Positions 51,687-61,271 are shown, counted from the stretch's first letter. The stretch: 64,000 nucleotides of DNA from Halalkalibacter krulwichiae (GCF_002109385.1 NZ_CP020814.1:1180001-1244000); one strand, 5' to 3'. The notes: generated by a model from the sequence alone, not told the origin. Translations and numbers: made by a program.

Positions 51687-51698
51687 TTACCTAGGTAA
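51687..51698. promoter_or_regulatory. Second copy of the MarR operator
   Basis: TTACCTAGGTAA is identical to the operator at 51195-51206 and lies between marR and the MFS gene, 24 bases before its ATG. Confidence 0.75.
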
Positions 51699-51721
51699 TT
51701 ATTGGGAGTTAGGAGAAGATA

Positions 51722-52933
51722 ATGGCTAATCAAGCGCTCTGGTCAAAGGATTTTATTTTCATTACAATTTGCAATCTTTTGGTCTTTTTAGGTTTTTATT
51801 ATTTAATTGTGACTATGCCGATATACACTCTTCAGGAGTTAGGAGGAACTGAAGCAGAAGCAGGATTCGTTGTTACTTTGTTTTTACTTACAGCGATTGT
51901 GATTCGCCCTTTTGCCGGAAGGTGGGCTGAAGATTATGGACAACGAATCGTCTTATTTAGTGGTCTTGCTATTTTGGTTTTAGGGTCATTCTTGTATGTA
52001 CTTGTCGATTCAATTTTTGGATTAATGGTTGTTAGGTTATTTCACGGAATTGGGTTCGGAATTGCGACTACGGCAACAGGAGCCATTGTAGCTAATATCA
52101 TCCCTGAAGCGAGAAGAGGAGAAGGAATGGGCTACTATGCATTATCATTTAATATTGCCGTTGTTTTAGGTCCATTTTTAGGATTAACAGCGATTCGTGA
52201 CTGGAGCATGATTACGTTATTTGTAATCGTTATTTTTTGCAATATACTTGCTGTGTTGTTTGCGATGCTTCTTGGCAAGACTAGAACCAATGCCGCTGAA
52301 GTGGAGAAGAGCGTGAAAAAACGTAGATTTGAATGGGTGGAAAAAACAGCTGTTCCTATAGCAATAGTAGCTGCTTTATTTGCGATCATATATTCATCGG
52401 TATTATCATTTGTTCCGGTATATGCTGAGGAAATTGGACTATTGCATATTTCAAGTTACTTTTTTGTTGTTTATGCTGTTGCGATGGTTATCTCTAGACC
52501 ATTTACTGGCAGGGGATTTGACCGCTTTGGTGCAAGTATGATTGTCTATCCCTCCATTGCTTTTTTTGCTGTAGGGATGTTGCTCTTAAGTGTTTCAGAG
52601 ACTGCATTTCTGTTCTTAGTAGCTGCTGCTTTTATCGGATTAGGGTGGGGGACTCTGTTTCCAACTTTTCAAACAATTTCTGTTCAAAGAACGGCTCCTA
52701 ATAAGCGGGGGTTGGCCCTCGCATCATTTTTGTCCATTTTTGATCTTGGTATTGCGTTTGGATCGCTTATCGTAGGGATCATCGTTGCAGAGATAAGCTT
52801 ACATTCCTTTTATTTCTATTCATCCTTTGTCCTTTTATTAGGAATGGCGGTGTATAATGTAGTTTATGGAAGATATGTAATGAAGAACATGCAGCATCAA
52901 ATAAAGAGAAACAATCGTGCCAGTAATCTTTAA
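51722..52933 (+). CDS. MFS drug-efflux transporter
   Basis: A 403-residue 12-helix exporter with SD TAGGAGAAG. Motif A RPFAGRWAEDYGQRIVL follows helix 2, and GFGIATTATGAIVANIIPEARRGEGMGYY covers helix 4 and the next loop. The second half repeats motif A as RPFTGRGFDRFGA. It resembles Bacillus YfkF/YwoG-type pumps. Its pairing with marR and the double operator mark it as an inducible efflux system. Confidence 0.9.
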   Translation: MANQALWSKDFIFITICNLLVFLGFYYLIVTMPIYTLQELGGTEAEAGFVVTLFLLTAIVIRPFAGRWAEDYGQRIVLFSGLAILVLGSFLYVLVDSIFGLMVVRLFHGIGFGIATTATGAIVANIIPEARRGEGMGYYALSFNIAVVLGPFLGLTAIRDWSMITLFVIVIFCNILAVLFAMLLGKTRTNAAEVEKSVKKRRFEWVEKTAVPIAIVAALFAIIYSSVLSFVPVYAEEIGLLHISSYFFVVYAVAMVISRPFTGRGFDRFGASMIVYPSIAFFAVGMLLLSVSETAFLFLVAAAFIGLGWGTLFPTFQTISVQRTAPNKRGLALASFLSIFDLGIAFGSLIVGIIVAEISLHSFYFYSSFVLLLGMAVYNVVYGRYVMKNMQHQIKRNNRASNL

Positions 52934-52962
52934 GGCTATTTCAAGCAAAGGAGATTGATTCC

Positions 52963-53307
52963 ATGCCATTTGTAAGGTTTAGAGGCTTTGAAAAACAAGA
53001 CCTCGAACAACTTAGTCCTTATCTTGTTGAAGAATTTGCAACTATTGCTGAAATTCCGATGGAAATAGTAAAAGTAGAACTCCTTCATGCGGAACAGTTA
53101 ACAAATAACCCGCCTCTTGTTGAAATTTCAATGTTTCAAAGAGATCAGAGTACCCATGATGCTATAGCAGCAATGATATATAGATTGGTAAATAACTATG
53201 GTTATAAAAATGCACATATCTTTTTTGTCATTTTACAGCCTGGACTTTACTATAAAGAAGGGGTCGCTTTAAACGAAATCCCCAAAGTTGTTTATTCTAA
53301 AAGTTAG
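52963..53307 (+). CDS. DUF1904 (tautomerase-fold-like) protein
   Basis: A 114-residue protein starting MPFVRFRGFEKQDLEQL, with SD AAAGGAGA. The Pro directly after Met is conserved in DUF1904 and recalls the catalytic Pro1 of tautomerases; strand-helix-strand order (VEISMFQRDQSTHDAIAAMI, AHIFFVILQPGLYY) also fits that fold. Activity is unproven. It is 29 bases after the MFS gene and probably in the marR operon, so it may chemically act on the compound the pump exports. Confidence 0.8.
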   Translation: MPFVRFRGFEKQDLEQLSPYLVEEFATIAEIPMEIVKVELLHAEQLTNNPPLVEISMFQRDQSTHDAIAAMIYRLVNNYGYKNAHIFFVILQPGLYYKEGVALNEIPKVVYSKS

Positions 53308-53328
53308 CAAGCAATATAGAAGGAAATG

Positions 53329-53366
53329 AAAGACCTACCCCTACTGCCAAGAAGGGATAGGTCTTT
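53329..53366. terminator. Hairpin between convergent genes
   Basis: AAAGACCTACCCCT pairs with AGGGATAGGTCTTT (small mismatch), serving the DUF1904 gene and, on the other strand, the gene at 53368. Confidence 0.75.
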
Positions 53367-53367
53367 G

Positions 53368-53658
53368 TTAGATTGAAAAACTAATACCACCATGCTCACT
53401 AATTTCGACTGTTGAATAGCTTTTAAAAGGCTCAACCGTAGTAATTTCTTCTGTCGAACTTGAAAGATTTTCGATGTATTCTTGATAAGCATCATAATCT
53501 TTAATAAGGTGATAATAATAGACCTTCTCCCCTTCAATCACATCGCTATCCTTTAGGACAAATCGATCACTAAATAAGCTTTTAAACCATGACTGGGCTT
53601 CTTCATGACTTCTAAAGTCCGGCATTTGATCATAAATAGTTGTTAAATCAATCTTCAA
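53368..53658 (-). CDS. Hypothetical small acidic protein
   Basis: A 96-residue protein with a TTG start and SD AAAGGAGCGGG. Soluble and acidic; DFRSHEEAQSWFKSLF and VYYYHLIKDYDAYQEYIENL look helical, and the end VEISEHGGISFSI is a strand. No family recognised. It is monocistronic, divergent from the toprim gene. Confidence 0.65.
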   Translation of the reverse strand: MKIDLTTIYDQMPDFRSHEEAQSWFKSLFSDRFVLKDSDVIEGEKVYYYHLIKDYDAYQEYIENLSSSTEEITTVEPFKSYSTVEISEHGGISFSI

Positions 53659-53789
53659 GGTAACCCGCTCCTTTCGATACGATTTAGTATGAGCGTCATT
53701 TATTAATCTATTCGAATATCGCTATACAAAAACAAAAAGTACGATAAATTTATTCAGATTGGTCAAAGTAAAAAGAGGGAGTGAAAGCT

Positions 53790-54119
53790 ATGGAGGAGAA
53801 AGTGTTAATTGTAGAAGGAACAAGTGACCGCAAGCGTGTAAAAAAAGTACTTGTTGAGCCTGTAGAAATTATTTGCACATATGGAACCTTGAGTGATGAA
53901 AAATTAGAAAACTTAATCTATCCGATTGAAGATAAAGATGTATATGTGTTTGTTGATGCTGATGATGCTGGAAAGAGTTTAAGAAAACAGTTGAAAAGGG
54001 AGTTACCTAATGCGACTCATCTTTATACCTTGAGTGAATATGGACAGGTTGAAACAACTCCATATGATTATTTAGCTCAAGTACTGCGAGCCTATTTTCA
54101 GGTAAGGGAGCGTGTTTAA
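53790..54119 (+). CDS. Toprim-domain protein (YusF-like)
   Basis: A 109-residue single Toprim domain. ATG 53790 is used because AGAGGGAG would overlap the GTG at 53781. The catalytic Glu is in KVLIVEGTSDRKRV (about residues 4-17) and the metal DxD in YVFVDADDAGKS (about 51-62). It resembles RNase M5 and small primase-like proteins but lacks their extra domains; Bacillus YusF is the closest comparison. Acts on nucleic acid phosphodiesters if active. Confidence 0.88.
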   Translation: MEEKVLIVEGTSDRKRVKKVLVEPVEIICTYGTLSDEKLENLIYPIEDKDVYVFVDADDAGKSLRKQLKRELPNATHLYTLSEYGQVETTPYDYLAQVLRAYFQVRERV

Positions 54120-54188
54120 TCAAAAGATGAGCATAAGAAATTTGTTTGGACTAATAATATACATCTAGATGTAAAGGAGGAAGGATAA

Positions 54189-54332
54189 ATGAAAAAGGAA
54201 AAACAATTCAATCAGCAAAGACAGGTAGAGCAGGGTAATCAAATTCCTTCAATAAAACAGGAAAAAGAAAAAATGAAGAACGTTGAAAAAGACGGCTTTC
54301 GTTATGATTATGACGACTCTTCTAATGTATAA
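54189..54332 (+). CDS. Small hydrophilic protein, 47 residues
   Basis: Short frame with SD AAAGGAGG before ATG. Very polar, rich in Gln, Lys and Glu (KEKQFNQQRQVEQGNQ), ending in DGFRYDYDDSSN. No membrane segment. It resembles in character the small hydrophilic protein at 25001-25141 but shares no clear sequence. A strong terminator follows. Confidence 0.55.
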   Translation: MKKEKQFNQQRQVEQGNQIPSIKQEKEKMKNVEKDGFRYDYDDSSNV

Positions 54333-54350
54333 AATTGGGCCTGTTAATTA

Positions 54351-54397
54351 AAGAGCCACTGAAAAAGGGATGTGTGTCTCCTTTTTCAGTGGCTCTT
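54351..54397 (+). terminator. Terminator after the small gene
   Basis: A perfect 18-bp stem (54351-54368 with 54380-54397); no long T-run follows, but the stem is very stable. Confidence 0.8.
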
Positions 54398-54492
54398 AAG
54401 ACTTCTTAGGAAATAGGTGAAGCAGTTCTGGTAAACTAATAATTATTTCAAAATACTAGAAACCGTTCTTGTTTACATTAATATTTGCATGC

Positions 54493-54975
54493 TTAATCTC
54501 CTTTTATGATTGGTGCTAATGTTGCACCTGTGACGTCGATTAAATTTTCTACTGTTATCTCAATTTGGACACCAATCATTCCACCACTAACAATTATTGT
54601 TTCAAGTGTTTGTGCTTCATGAGCGATAAAAGTAGGAAATGACTTTTTCATACCGATTGGTGAGCAGCCACCGCGAATGTAGCCTGTTACTTTTACAATG
54701 TCTTTAACTGGGATCATTTCTATTTTCTTTTCTTCGGCTGCTTTTGCAGCTTTTTTCAAATCAAGTTCTGCTTCAACTGGAATAACAAACACATAAAAAT
54801 GTTTACTACTACCTTGGGCTACGAGAGTTTTGTATACATATTCTGCTTGTTTGCCAATTTTGTTAGCAACAGAAACGCCGTCTATTTTCCCATCATTCAC
54901 GTGATAGTTTATGATCTCATATGCGATCTTTTGCTGATCCAAACTCCTCATAGCATTCGTTTTTGCTTTTTTCAC
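54493..54975 (-). CDS. ybaK: YbaK/EbsC-family aminoacyl-tRNA deacylase
   Basis: A 160-residue editing protein that hydrolyses mischarged Cys-tRNA(Pro). ATG with SD AAAGAGGTG. Family features: N-terminal KTNAMRSLDQQKIAYEII, the catalytic-pocket Lys in EYVYKTLVAQG, VIPVEAELDLKKAAKA, and the GYIRGGCSPIGMKKSFP loop unique to the YbaK type. It protects translation accuracy. Monocistronic. Confidence 0.92.
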   Translation of the reverse strand: MKKAKTNAMRSLDQQKIAYEIINYHVNDGKIDGVSVANKIGKQAEYVYKTLVAQGSSKHFYVFVIPVEAELDLKKAAKAAEEKKIEMIPVKDIVKVTGYIRGGCSPIGMKKSFPTFIAHEAQTLETIIVSGGMIGVQIEITVENLIDVTGATLAPIIKGD

Positions 54976-55116
54976 CCTGTCACCTCTTTCTAGTAATTCT
55001 CATTATTTTATTATGAATTGGTTTCTGTTTAAAGCATAGTACAAGATAAGTTTTCTTTTAGATAATATAATTAAGGAAATACTTATTTACTAATAGTTAT
55101 TTTCAGGAGGTATATG

Positions 55117-56586
55117 ATGGAATTTAAAGATGATAGCTTAGCACTACATACAGACGCTTATCAAATCAACATGACTGAAACGTATTGGCATGATCATATG
55201 CATAATCGCAAGGCCGTGTTTGAATTATATTTTAGAAAGTTGCCATTTGGAAATGGATACGGCATGTTTGCTGGGCTAGAGCGTATTATTGAATATGTGA
55301 AGGGATTTCGTTTTAGTGACAGTGATATTGAGTATTTACGTGACTCGATCGGATATGAAGAGGACTTTCTTCAATACTTAAAGTCACTTACATTCACGGG
55401 CACGATTCGCTCAATGCGTGAAGGGGAACTCGTATTTGGGAATGAACCAATTCTGCAAGTAGAGTCAACGTTAGCGGAAGCGCAATTATTAGAAACTGCA
55501 TTACTGAACATCGTTAATTATCAAACGCTTATTGCAACAAAAGCATCGAGAATTAAGCAGGTGATTGGGAAGGAGAAGGCACTTGAGTTTGGCTCGCGCA
55601 GAGCACAAGAAATGGATGCAGCAATTTGGGGAACTAGAGCCGCTTTTATTGCGGGATTTGATTCAACTAGTAATGTGCGGGCAGGGAAGAAGTTTGGAAT
55701 TCCTGTGTCTGGAACGCACGCGCATTCGATGATACAAGTGTATAAAAGTGATTACTTAGCTATGAAAAAATACGCTGAAAGCTGTGTGCGGAGGAAAAAT
55801 AAAGTCTTCATTCCCCTTGTCGATACGTACGATGTTCTCCGTTCAGGAGTGCCTGCAGCGATTAAGGTAGCAAAGGAATTCAAAGGAAAGGTCGAGTTCT
55901 TAGGTGTACGTCTAGACGGGGGAGATATGGCCTATCTTTCAAAGGAAACACGAAAGATGTTAGATCAGGCGGGCTTCCAACAAACGCAAATTGTCGCGTC
56001 CAGTGATCTTGACGAACAGACCATTTTAAGTTTAAAAGCTCAGGGGGCCCAAATTGATGTTTGGGGGATTGGGACAAAGCTAATTACAGCTTTTGATCAG
56101 CCAGCTTTAGGTGCAGTGTATAAAATTGTTGCCATAGAAAACGAAGAAGGCGAGATGGTCGATACGATTAAGATTTCTTCTAACCCAGAAAAAGTAACCA
56201 CGCCTGGTATGAAGAAGGTGTATCGAATTATTAATACACTTAATCAGAAGTCTGAAGGGGATTATATCACTCTTGAAGATGAAGAACCTCAAAAAGAAGA
56301 ACAATTAAAAATGTTTCATCCTACTCATACGTTCATTAGTAAGTATGTATCGAATTTTGAAGCGCGTGAGTTGTTAACAAATGTATTTGTTGATGGAGAG
56401 CTCGTTTATAAGAATCCTGACATTTTTGCAATTCAACAATTTGCTTTAGAAAATCTGAATGTACTTTGGGAAGAATATCAACGTACTTTAAACCCTGAAG
56501 AATATCCAGTTGACTTAAGTCAAAAGTGTTGGGATAACAAAATGGATATTATTCATGAAATAAAGGCAGAGCTAAAAACTAAATGA
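55117..56586 (+). CDS. pncB: Nicotinate phosphoribosyltransferase
   Basis: A 489-residue NAD-salvage enzyme joining nicotinate to phosphoribosyl pyrophosphate. ATG 55117 gives a 6-base spacing from AGGAGG; ATG 55114 would be only 3 away. Landmarks are LHTDAYQINMTETYW at the start, FELYFRKLPFGNGYGMFAGL, the phosphorylated-His region GTHAHSMIQVY, and GVRLDGGDMAYLS with VWGIGTKLITAFDQPALGAVYK near the phosphate site. Full length. It supplies NAD that the sirtuin at 49.4 kb consumes, but the two are not linked in an operon. Confidence 0.93.
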   Translation: MEFKDDSLALHTDAYQINMTETYWHDHMHNRKAVFELYFRKLPFGNGYGMFAGLERIIEYVKGFRFSDSDIEYLRDSIGYEEDFLQYLKSLTFTGTIRSMREGELVFGNEPILQVESTLAEAQLLETALLNIVNYQTLIATKASRIKQVIGKEKALEFGSRRAQEMDAAIWGTRAAFIAGFDSTSNVRAGKKFGIPVSGTHAHSMIQVYKSDYLAMKKYAESCVRRKNKVFIPLVDTYDVLRSGVPAAIKVAKEFKGKVEFLGVRLDGGDMAYLSKETRKMLDQAGFQQTQIVASSDLDEQTILSLKAQGAQIDVWGIGTKLITAFDQPALGAVYKIVAIENEEGEMVDTIKISSNPEKVTTPGMKKVYRIINTLNQKSEGDYITLEDEEPQKEEQLKMFHPTHTFISKYVSNFEARELLTNVFVDGELVYKNPDIFAIQQFALENLNVLWEEYQRTLNPEEYPVDLSQKCWDNKMDIIHEIKAELKTK

Positions 56587-56686
56587 TTACACTTTTATAG
56601 AATAAAAAAGAAGAAAACGTTTTATATATTGTTGTGAGGGTATTTATTAATTAGAAACATCCAAGAATGCAATAGGAGGTTTTGTA

Positions 56687-58066
56687 ATGGGAAGTCAAAC
56701 TGGAGAAATTGTACAAGCATCGTTAAAAGCATTATTGGAGGATTCCTCTTTTCTGCCAGAGCTACAAAATCAGGATAGAAATCAAGCCTTTGCCTCATTG
56801 GCTGCTATTTTATCAACACCAAACAAAGTACATAAGGCTTTTCTACGAGTCACGTTAGACGATGGAAAAGTTGTTCGGATTCCAGCGTTTCGTGTACAAC
56901 ATAATAATACACTTGGCCCTTACAAAGGTGGAATTCGTTTTCATGAATCAGTTAATGAAGAAGAAGTGATGAATCTTGCTGCTTTGATGACATTGAAAAA
57001 TGCACTACATGATGTGCCGTTTGGGGGAGGGAAAGGTGGAATTATCGTCAACCCTCGAAATCATTCTGCGAAAGAAATAAATTTGATCTGTCAAAAATAT
57101 GTTCATTATTTTAGTGATATTTTAGGACCAGATAAAGATATTCCAGCTCCAGATATGGGTTCTGGAGACAGGGAAATGGATTGGATGATGGCCGAATATA
57201 AGAGCATAAGACCTGGAGAAGCCTATCTTGGCAGCTTTACGGGTAAAAGTGTTGTTAATGGTGGATCATTAGGCCGAAGAGAAGCAACGGGTAAAGGAGT
57301 GTATTTCTCTTTTCGTTACATGGTTCATGATTTCTTGCAGGAGAAGCAAGCTTTTTTAAGAAAAAGTGATAATCAGTTCGCTCAAACCTTGCTTCATTAT
57401 ACAGATAAACCACTAAAGCTTGCGGTACAAGGGTTTGGTAACGTTGGTTCAGTGGCCGCTCTTGAAGCGTATCACTGTAAAATGCTACAAAATAAAGTCG
57501 TAGCAGTTAGCGACCGTAACGTTATGCTTTATAACTCAGAAGGGCTTAACATACCAGCTCTGATTGAATTCACGTCAAAAAACCGCGGAGACTTGCCGAC
57601 ATCGGAGGAACAATTAGCTCATTGCGGAGTAAAAGCTGACATTCATGACCGGGATCAAATTTTAACACTTGATGTCGATGTGTTAATGCTTGCTGCATTA
57701 GAAGATCAAATTCACAAAGACAATATGGAGCAGATCAAAGCGAGAATAATTGTGGAAGGGGCCAATGCACCGGTCACGGGTGAAGCCGATCGTTATTTAA
57801 GTGATAAAGGGGTTATCATCATTCCAGACATATTAGCAAATGCCGGTGGTGTAATCGTTTCATATTTTGAATGGCTTCAAGGCCGTGAAACACAATTCTA
57901 TACGGAAGAAGAAGTGTTCAAGTTGCTAGTTGGAAAAATGACAGGAACCATGGAAATGATCTTACCACAATATTTTGGTGACCCTTTTACATTACGCCAG
58001 AATTGTTTCATTCATTCTGTTATGAAACTGTCTACCGTATTGTATCGCCAAGGAAAATTATATTAA
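56687..58066 (+). CDS. Glu/Leu/Phe/Val-family dehydrogenase, glutamate dehydrogenase-like
   Basis: A 459-residue NAD(P)-dependent amino-acid dehydrogenase with SD AGGAGG. Substrate-domain lysines are in GPYKGGIRFHE (Lys80), MTLKNA (Lys104) and FGGGKGGI (Lys116). The catalytic Asp is in PAPDMGSGDREMDW, and the Rossmann motif is GFGNVGS. The sequence differs from the GudB/RocG paralogues of Bacillus (for example the long segment HDFLQEKQAFLRKSDNQF), so I do not assign a symbol. It interconverts glutamate and 2-oxoglutarate plus ammonia. Confidence 0.9.
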   Translation: MGSQTGEIVQASLKALLEDSSFLPELQNQDRNQAFASLAAILSTPNKVHKAFLRVTLDDGKVVRIPAFRVQHNNTLGPYKGGIRFHESVNEEEVMNLAALMTLKNALHDVPFGGGKGGIIVNPRNHSAKEINLICQKYVHYFSDILGPDKDIPAPDMGSGDREMDWMMAEYKSIRPGEAYLGSFTGKSVVNGGSLGRREATGKGVYFSFRYMVHDFLQEKQAFLRKSDNQFAQTLLHYTDKPLKLAVQGFGNVGSVAALEAYHCKMLQNKVVAVSDRNVMLYNSEGLNIPALIEFTSKNRGDLPTSEEQLAHCGVKADIHDRDQILTLDVDVLMLAALEDQIHKDNMEQIKARIIVEGANAPVTGEADRYLSDKGVIIIPDILANAGGVIVSYFEWLQGRETQFYTEEEVFKLLVGKMTGTMEMILPQYFGDPFTLRQNCFIHSVMKLSTVLYRQGKLY

Positions 58067-58075
58067 AGTTTCTTT

Positions 58076-58114
58076 AAAGCTGTGTTGGATTCAATTCAAT
58101 GCAGCTTTATTTCT
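58076..58114 (+). terminator. Terminator of the glutamate dehydrogenase gene
   Basis: AAAGCTG/CAGCTTT with inner TTG..CAA pairing, followed by ATTTCT. Confidence 0.75.
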
Positions 58115-58131
58115 CGAGTCCTAAAGGGTAA

Positions 58132-58167
58132 AAACAAGGTTTAAGTGCTCATACTTAAACCTTGTTT
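58132..58167 (-). terminator. Terminator of the uspA-like gene
   Basis: On the minus strand the 14-bp stem AAACAAGGTTTAAG/CTTAAACCTTGTTT runs into TTACCC. Confidence 0.85.
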
Positions 58168-58177
58168 CTAGTTCTTT

Positions 58178-58612
58178 CTATTCATTTCGAACAATAATGA
58201 CATCGCATTTAGCCCTTCTAACGATACCTTCTGAAACACTTCCCATTAAAAATCTCTCAACGGTATTTAATCCTGTTGCTCCAGCTACAATTAAGTCAAC
58301 TGAGTGTTTTTCAGCGATTTCTTTAGGAATTTTCGCTCGTGGCGAGCCGTAACCAAGGTCTGTTACAACTTCTTTCACACCTGCTTCTAATGCAAGTGTT
58401 TGAGATTCGTCAAGTAGGGCTTTTCCATGTGCTTCTGTTCTTTCTGTAAAGGTGCGATCATAATATTCAAGGGTGCCCGTTGTGCGATTATCAATTACAT
58501 AAGAAATAACAAGCTTTGCTTCATCATTTTTGGCAAGATCAATGGCTCTATGTAGAGCGCGCTTCGCTTCATTTGAACCATCTACAGCTACAAGAATCGT
58601 ATTATAACTCAT
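58178..58612 (-). CDS. Universal stress protein (UspA family)
   Basis: A 144-residue nucleotide-binding stress protein. ATG 58612 (SYNTILVAVDGSNEAKRAL) has SD AGGAGAG; a GTG three codons upstream is too close. The ATP-binding motif G-x2-G-x9-G-S is present as GATGLNTVERFLMGSVS (about 112-128). A soluble dimer that binds ATP. In other bacteria it helps survival of starvation and oxidative stress. Confidence 0.93.
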   Translation of the reverse strand: MSYNTILVAVDGSNEAKRALHRAIDLAKNDEAKLVISYVIDNRTTGTLEYYDRTFTERTEAHGKALLDESQTLALEAGVKEVVTDLGYGSPRAKIPKEIAEKHSVDLIVAGATGLNTVERFLMGSVSEGIVRRAKCDVIIVRNE

Positions 58613-58859
58613 TACCTTCACTCTCCTTAGTATCTAACATGTCTTCTTGTTTAGAATAATCGATCTATTCAGATTATAATGTGATGTTCGTCACAGTAAA
58701 AGGGAATTTTTGAAATCTTGGTGGATGAAAGTCGAACTATCCCTCTTGCTATGCTCCATTTTAAAGCGATTCCAGACGTTTTTTCCAATTTTTGATTTCG
58801 ATTATTTTATCATTAAGAGACTAATACTAAAACAAAATGCTAAATGGAAGTGACTTCAG

Positions 58860-59714
58860 ATGAAACTTCGTAGGAAACCTAATAAGATTCCATTTCTGAT
58901 CTTAGGATTGATCCATATATTCATGCTTGGCTATACATTTTATAAAAGCAATAATCGAAAAAGGGATATCGTTCTTTTATTTAATTTTACAGGCTTTGCC
59001 TATTGCTTAGATTATTTAGTTGTTACATTGTTTAAAGGGTATGTATATAAACCCAAATTCTCGAACCAGAAAGAGATCGATAATATTGCTGGCTCGATCA
59101 TGTCACAGTTCTTTTATGTTCCTATAACGGCCTTATTCATAACTGTATTTGGGTTTGGTTGGAAGGCGAAGTTGTTATTTAGCTCTTATTTTGTACTGAT
59201 TGAACGGATTTTTACTAAATTAGCTGTGTATCAAAATAAGTGGTGGAAAACAACCTATACGTTTAGTTTTATTTTCTTATCCTTTCTATTAAATGATTAT
59301 TGGAGCCGTAAGTTAACTAAAGGGAACGAAACAATTTTAAATATTTCATTCTATAACATGATTCAAATGACTTGGATGAATATTATTTTTGTATTAGCGT
59401 TACTTGGGGAAATTAGGTATGGGGCGAAAAATTTATCGTGGAAGCAGCATTTTAAAGTAGCTCCTTTCATTGGGTATTTCGTTTCAGCTTTAACCTTTTG
59501 GACGTTCAAAAGCAACCGAATGTTATCTAAAGCTAAATTGTTTTTCTCATTTTTAATAGTTGATTTTATCTTAATTAAAAAAGGTGTATTGAAAGTTCGA
59601 AGCTGGTTCGTTTTGCCGTTAATATATTTGGTGGTCATTATTTCATCCAGTTATTATCGGAATTGGGTCATTTCAATACCAAATGATGTAAAGAATGATT
59701 ATGCAATAGACTAG
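58860..59714 (+). CDS. Multi-helix membrane protein, possibly CBO0543-like
   Basis: A 284-residue integral membrane protein. SD is weak (GGAAGTGACTTCAG before ATG). About eight hydrophobic helices are seen, separated by basic loops; FNFTGFAYCLDYLVVTLFKGY and YFVLIERIFTKLAVYQNKWWKT resemble the CBO0543 family of clostridial and Bacillus membrane proteins, which also has unknown function. Moderate confidence in the family name; the membrane topology is clear. Confidence 0.65.
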   Translation: MKLRRKPNKIPFLILGLIHIFMLGYTFYKSNNRKRDIVLLFNFTGFAYCLDYLVVTLFKGYVYKPKFSNQKEIDNIAGSIMSQFFYVPITALFITVFGFGWKAKLLFSSYFVLIERIFTKLAVYQNKWWKTTYTFSFIFLSFLLNDYWSRKLTKGNETILNISFYNMIQMTWMNIIFVLALLGEIRYGAKNLSWKQHFKVAPFIGYFVSALTFWTFKSNRMLSKAKLFFSFLIVDFILIKKGVLKVRSWFVLPLIYLVVIISSSYYRNWVISIPNDVKNDYAID

Positions 59715-59819
59715 ACTAAATGAGCGAAAGCAAAGCGAAAGTATAATATTGGAGCTCCATCACATGCTAACAAAGAAGGGTTTTATTAATTCGTTGAGAT
59801 CTGAAGGTAGGTGATGGTA

Positions 59820-61232
59820 ATGGAAGCAAGCTGGCTATCGATCATTCCGTTTTTAGTCGTGATCCCCGTAGCTATATATACGAAACAAGTACTTCCGGCT
59901 CTTTTTCTAGGTTTGTTAGTTGGATCTTACTTGCTTGAGCCTACAATTATCGGTGGGATCCAAACGATGTTTATTTATGTTGTACAAGCACTTATTGATC
60001 CAAACAATATTAAAATTATTGTATTTCTGTACGCCTTTTCTGGACTTGTCGGCATGATTAAAATGACAGGGGGATTAGAGGCTTTGTTGAAAAAGCAGCA
60101 GAGAGAATTCAGACAAGAAAGCAAGCTTTGCTTTTAACATATGTCTCTACAATCGGAACATTTGCTTCTCCTACATTCAGGTTTGTTACAATTGCCCCGA
60201 TTATGAGAGCATTGTTAAAAAAAGTGAAGATGACTACTGCGGAGCTTGGTTTTGTAATAGAGACGACGGCAACTCCAGTTATTGTATTGATTCCAGTAGC
60301 TACAGCATTCGTTGGATATATGGTTTCGATTATTCAAATTGCAACTGAGAATCAAGGGCTGGAGATAGATCCGTATTCATTGTTTATTCAAAGCATTCCT
60401 TTTAACTTTTTTTCCATAGTTATGATTGTATTAGGTGTCTATTTGAGCTTCTTTCACCATTCTAAAAAGAAGTCGAATGCTCCAATGCAGATTGAAGAAG
60501 AAACGGTTGAAGAGGAAGAGGATTGGCATGATTGTCATCCGTCCGTTTCGAAAGAATTGCCAATAAAACCGCTCAATCTTTTATTGCCTCTCGTTCTTGT
60601 CATTGCACTCACCTTATTTTTGACATGGTGGGATGGGCACGTACAAGGATTTGGTTTCTTAGAGGCGTTTATAAAAGCGGAAGTCTTAGATGCAATGGTT
60701 ATTGGTCTGTTAATTACCGTATTAATTTCTTTTGCGATGTACCTATTTCAACGTTTTAAGTTAGAAGAGTTAATCTCAGGTTTCATAGCAGGTGGCAATG
60801 AGTTAATGTCTGTTATTTTGCTTTTATCTGTTGTTTGGGGACTTTCATCAATTACAGATGACTTAGGTTTTTCAAGTTTTATTGTTGCCCATACTGGTTG
60901 GATTCCACAAGCGTTTATTGCGCCGCTTATATTTGTGTTTGGGGCAGCTGTCTCTTATTTTATTGGCTCAGCTTGGGGACATGGGGATTTTAATGCCACT
61001 TGGTGTATCACTTGCAATGGTAAGTGAAGTGTCTTTACCATTAGTGATAGGGGCAGTATTTGCAAGTGGATCGTTTGGGGCATTTTCTTCGCCACTAAGT
61101 GATGATACTAATACAATAGCAAAAATATTAGGTTTATCAGTGATGGAATATGCCAAATACAAATTAAAACCAGCTTTAATTGCAGCTGCCATTACGACAG
61201 GATTATATGTTGCTGTGATGTTTATTTTTTAA
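59820..61232 (+). pseudogene. NhaC-like Na+/H+ antiporter, frameshifted at two places
   Basis: An ion:proton antiporter of the NhaC superfamily, about 470 residues if repaired. ATG 59820 lies 6 bases after AGGTAGGTG; earlier starts overlap the SD. The first break is at the A-run 60090-60094: one more A turns KKQQREF into KKAAERIQTRKQALLLTYVST. The second is at two adjacent G-runs, 60975-60978 and 60983-60986: one more G in each restores GSAWGTWGILMPLGVSLAM, the conserved SWGT-type motif. The remaining helices and the ending are intact to 61232. Such antiporters keep the cytoplasm neutral in alkaline or salty media. Confidence 0.83.
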
Positions 61233-61257
61233 AGCCTCTATAAGTAGAGGCTTTTTT
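61231..61257 (+). terminator. Terminator of the NhaC-like gene
   Basis: AAAGCCTCTA/TAGAGGCTTT with a 4-base loop, then TTT. Confidence 0.92.
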
Positions 61258-61271
61258 AAGTTCCAAATAGA

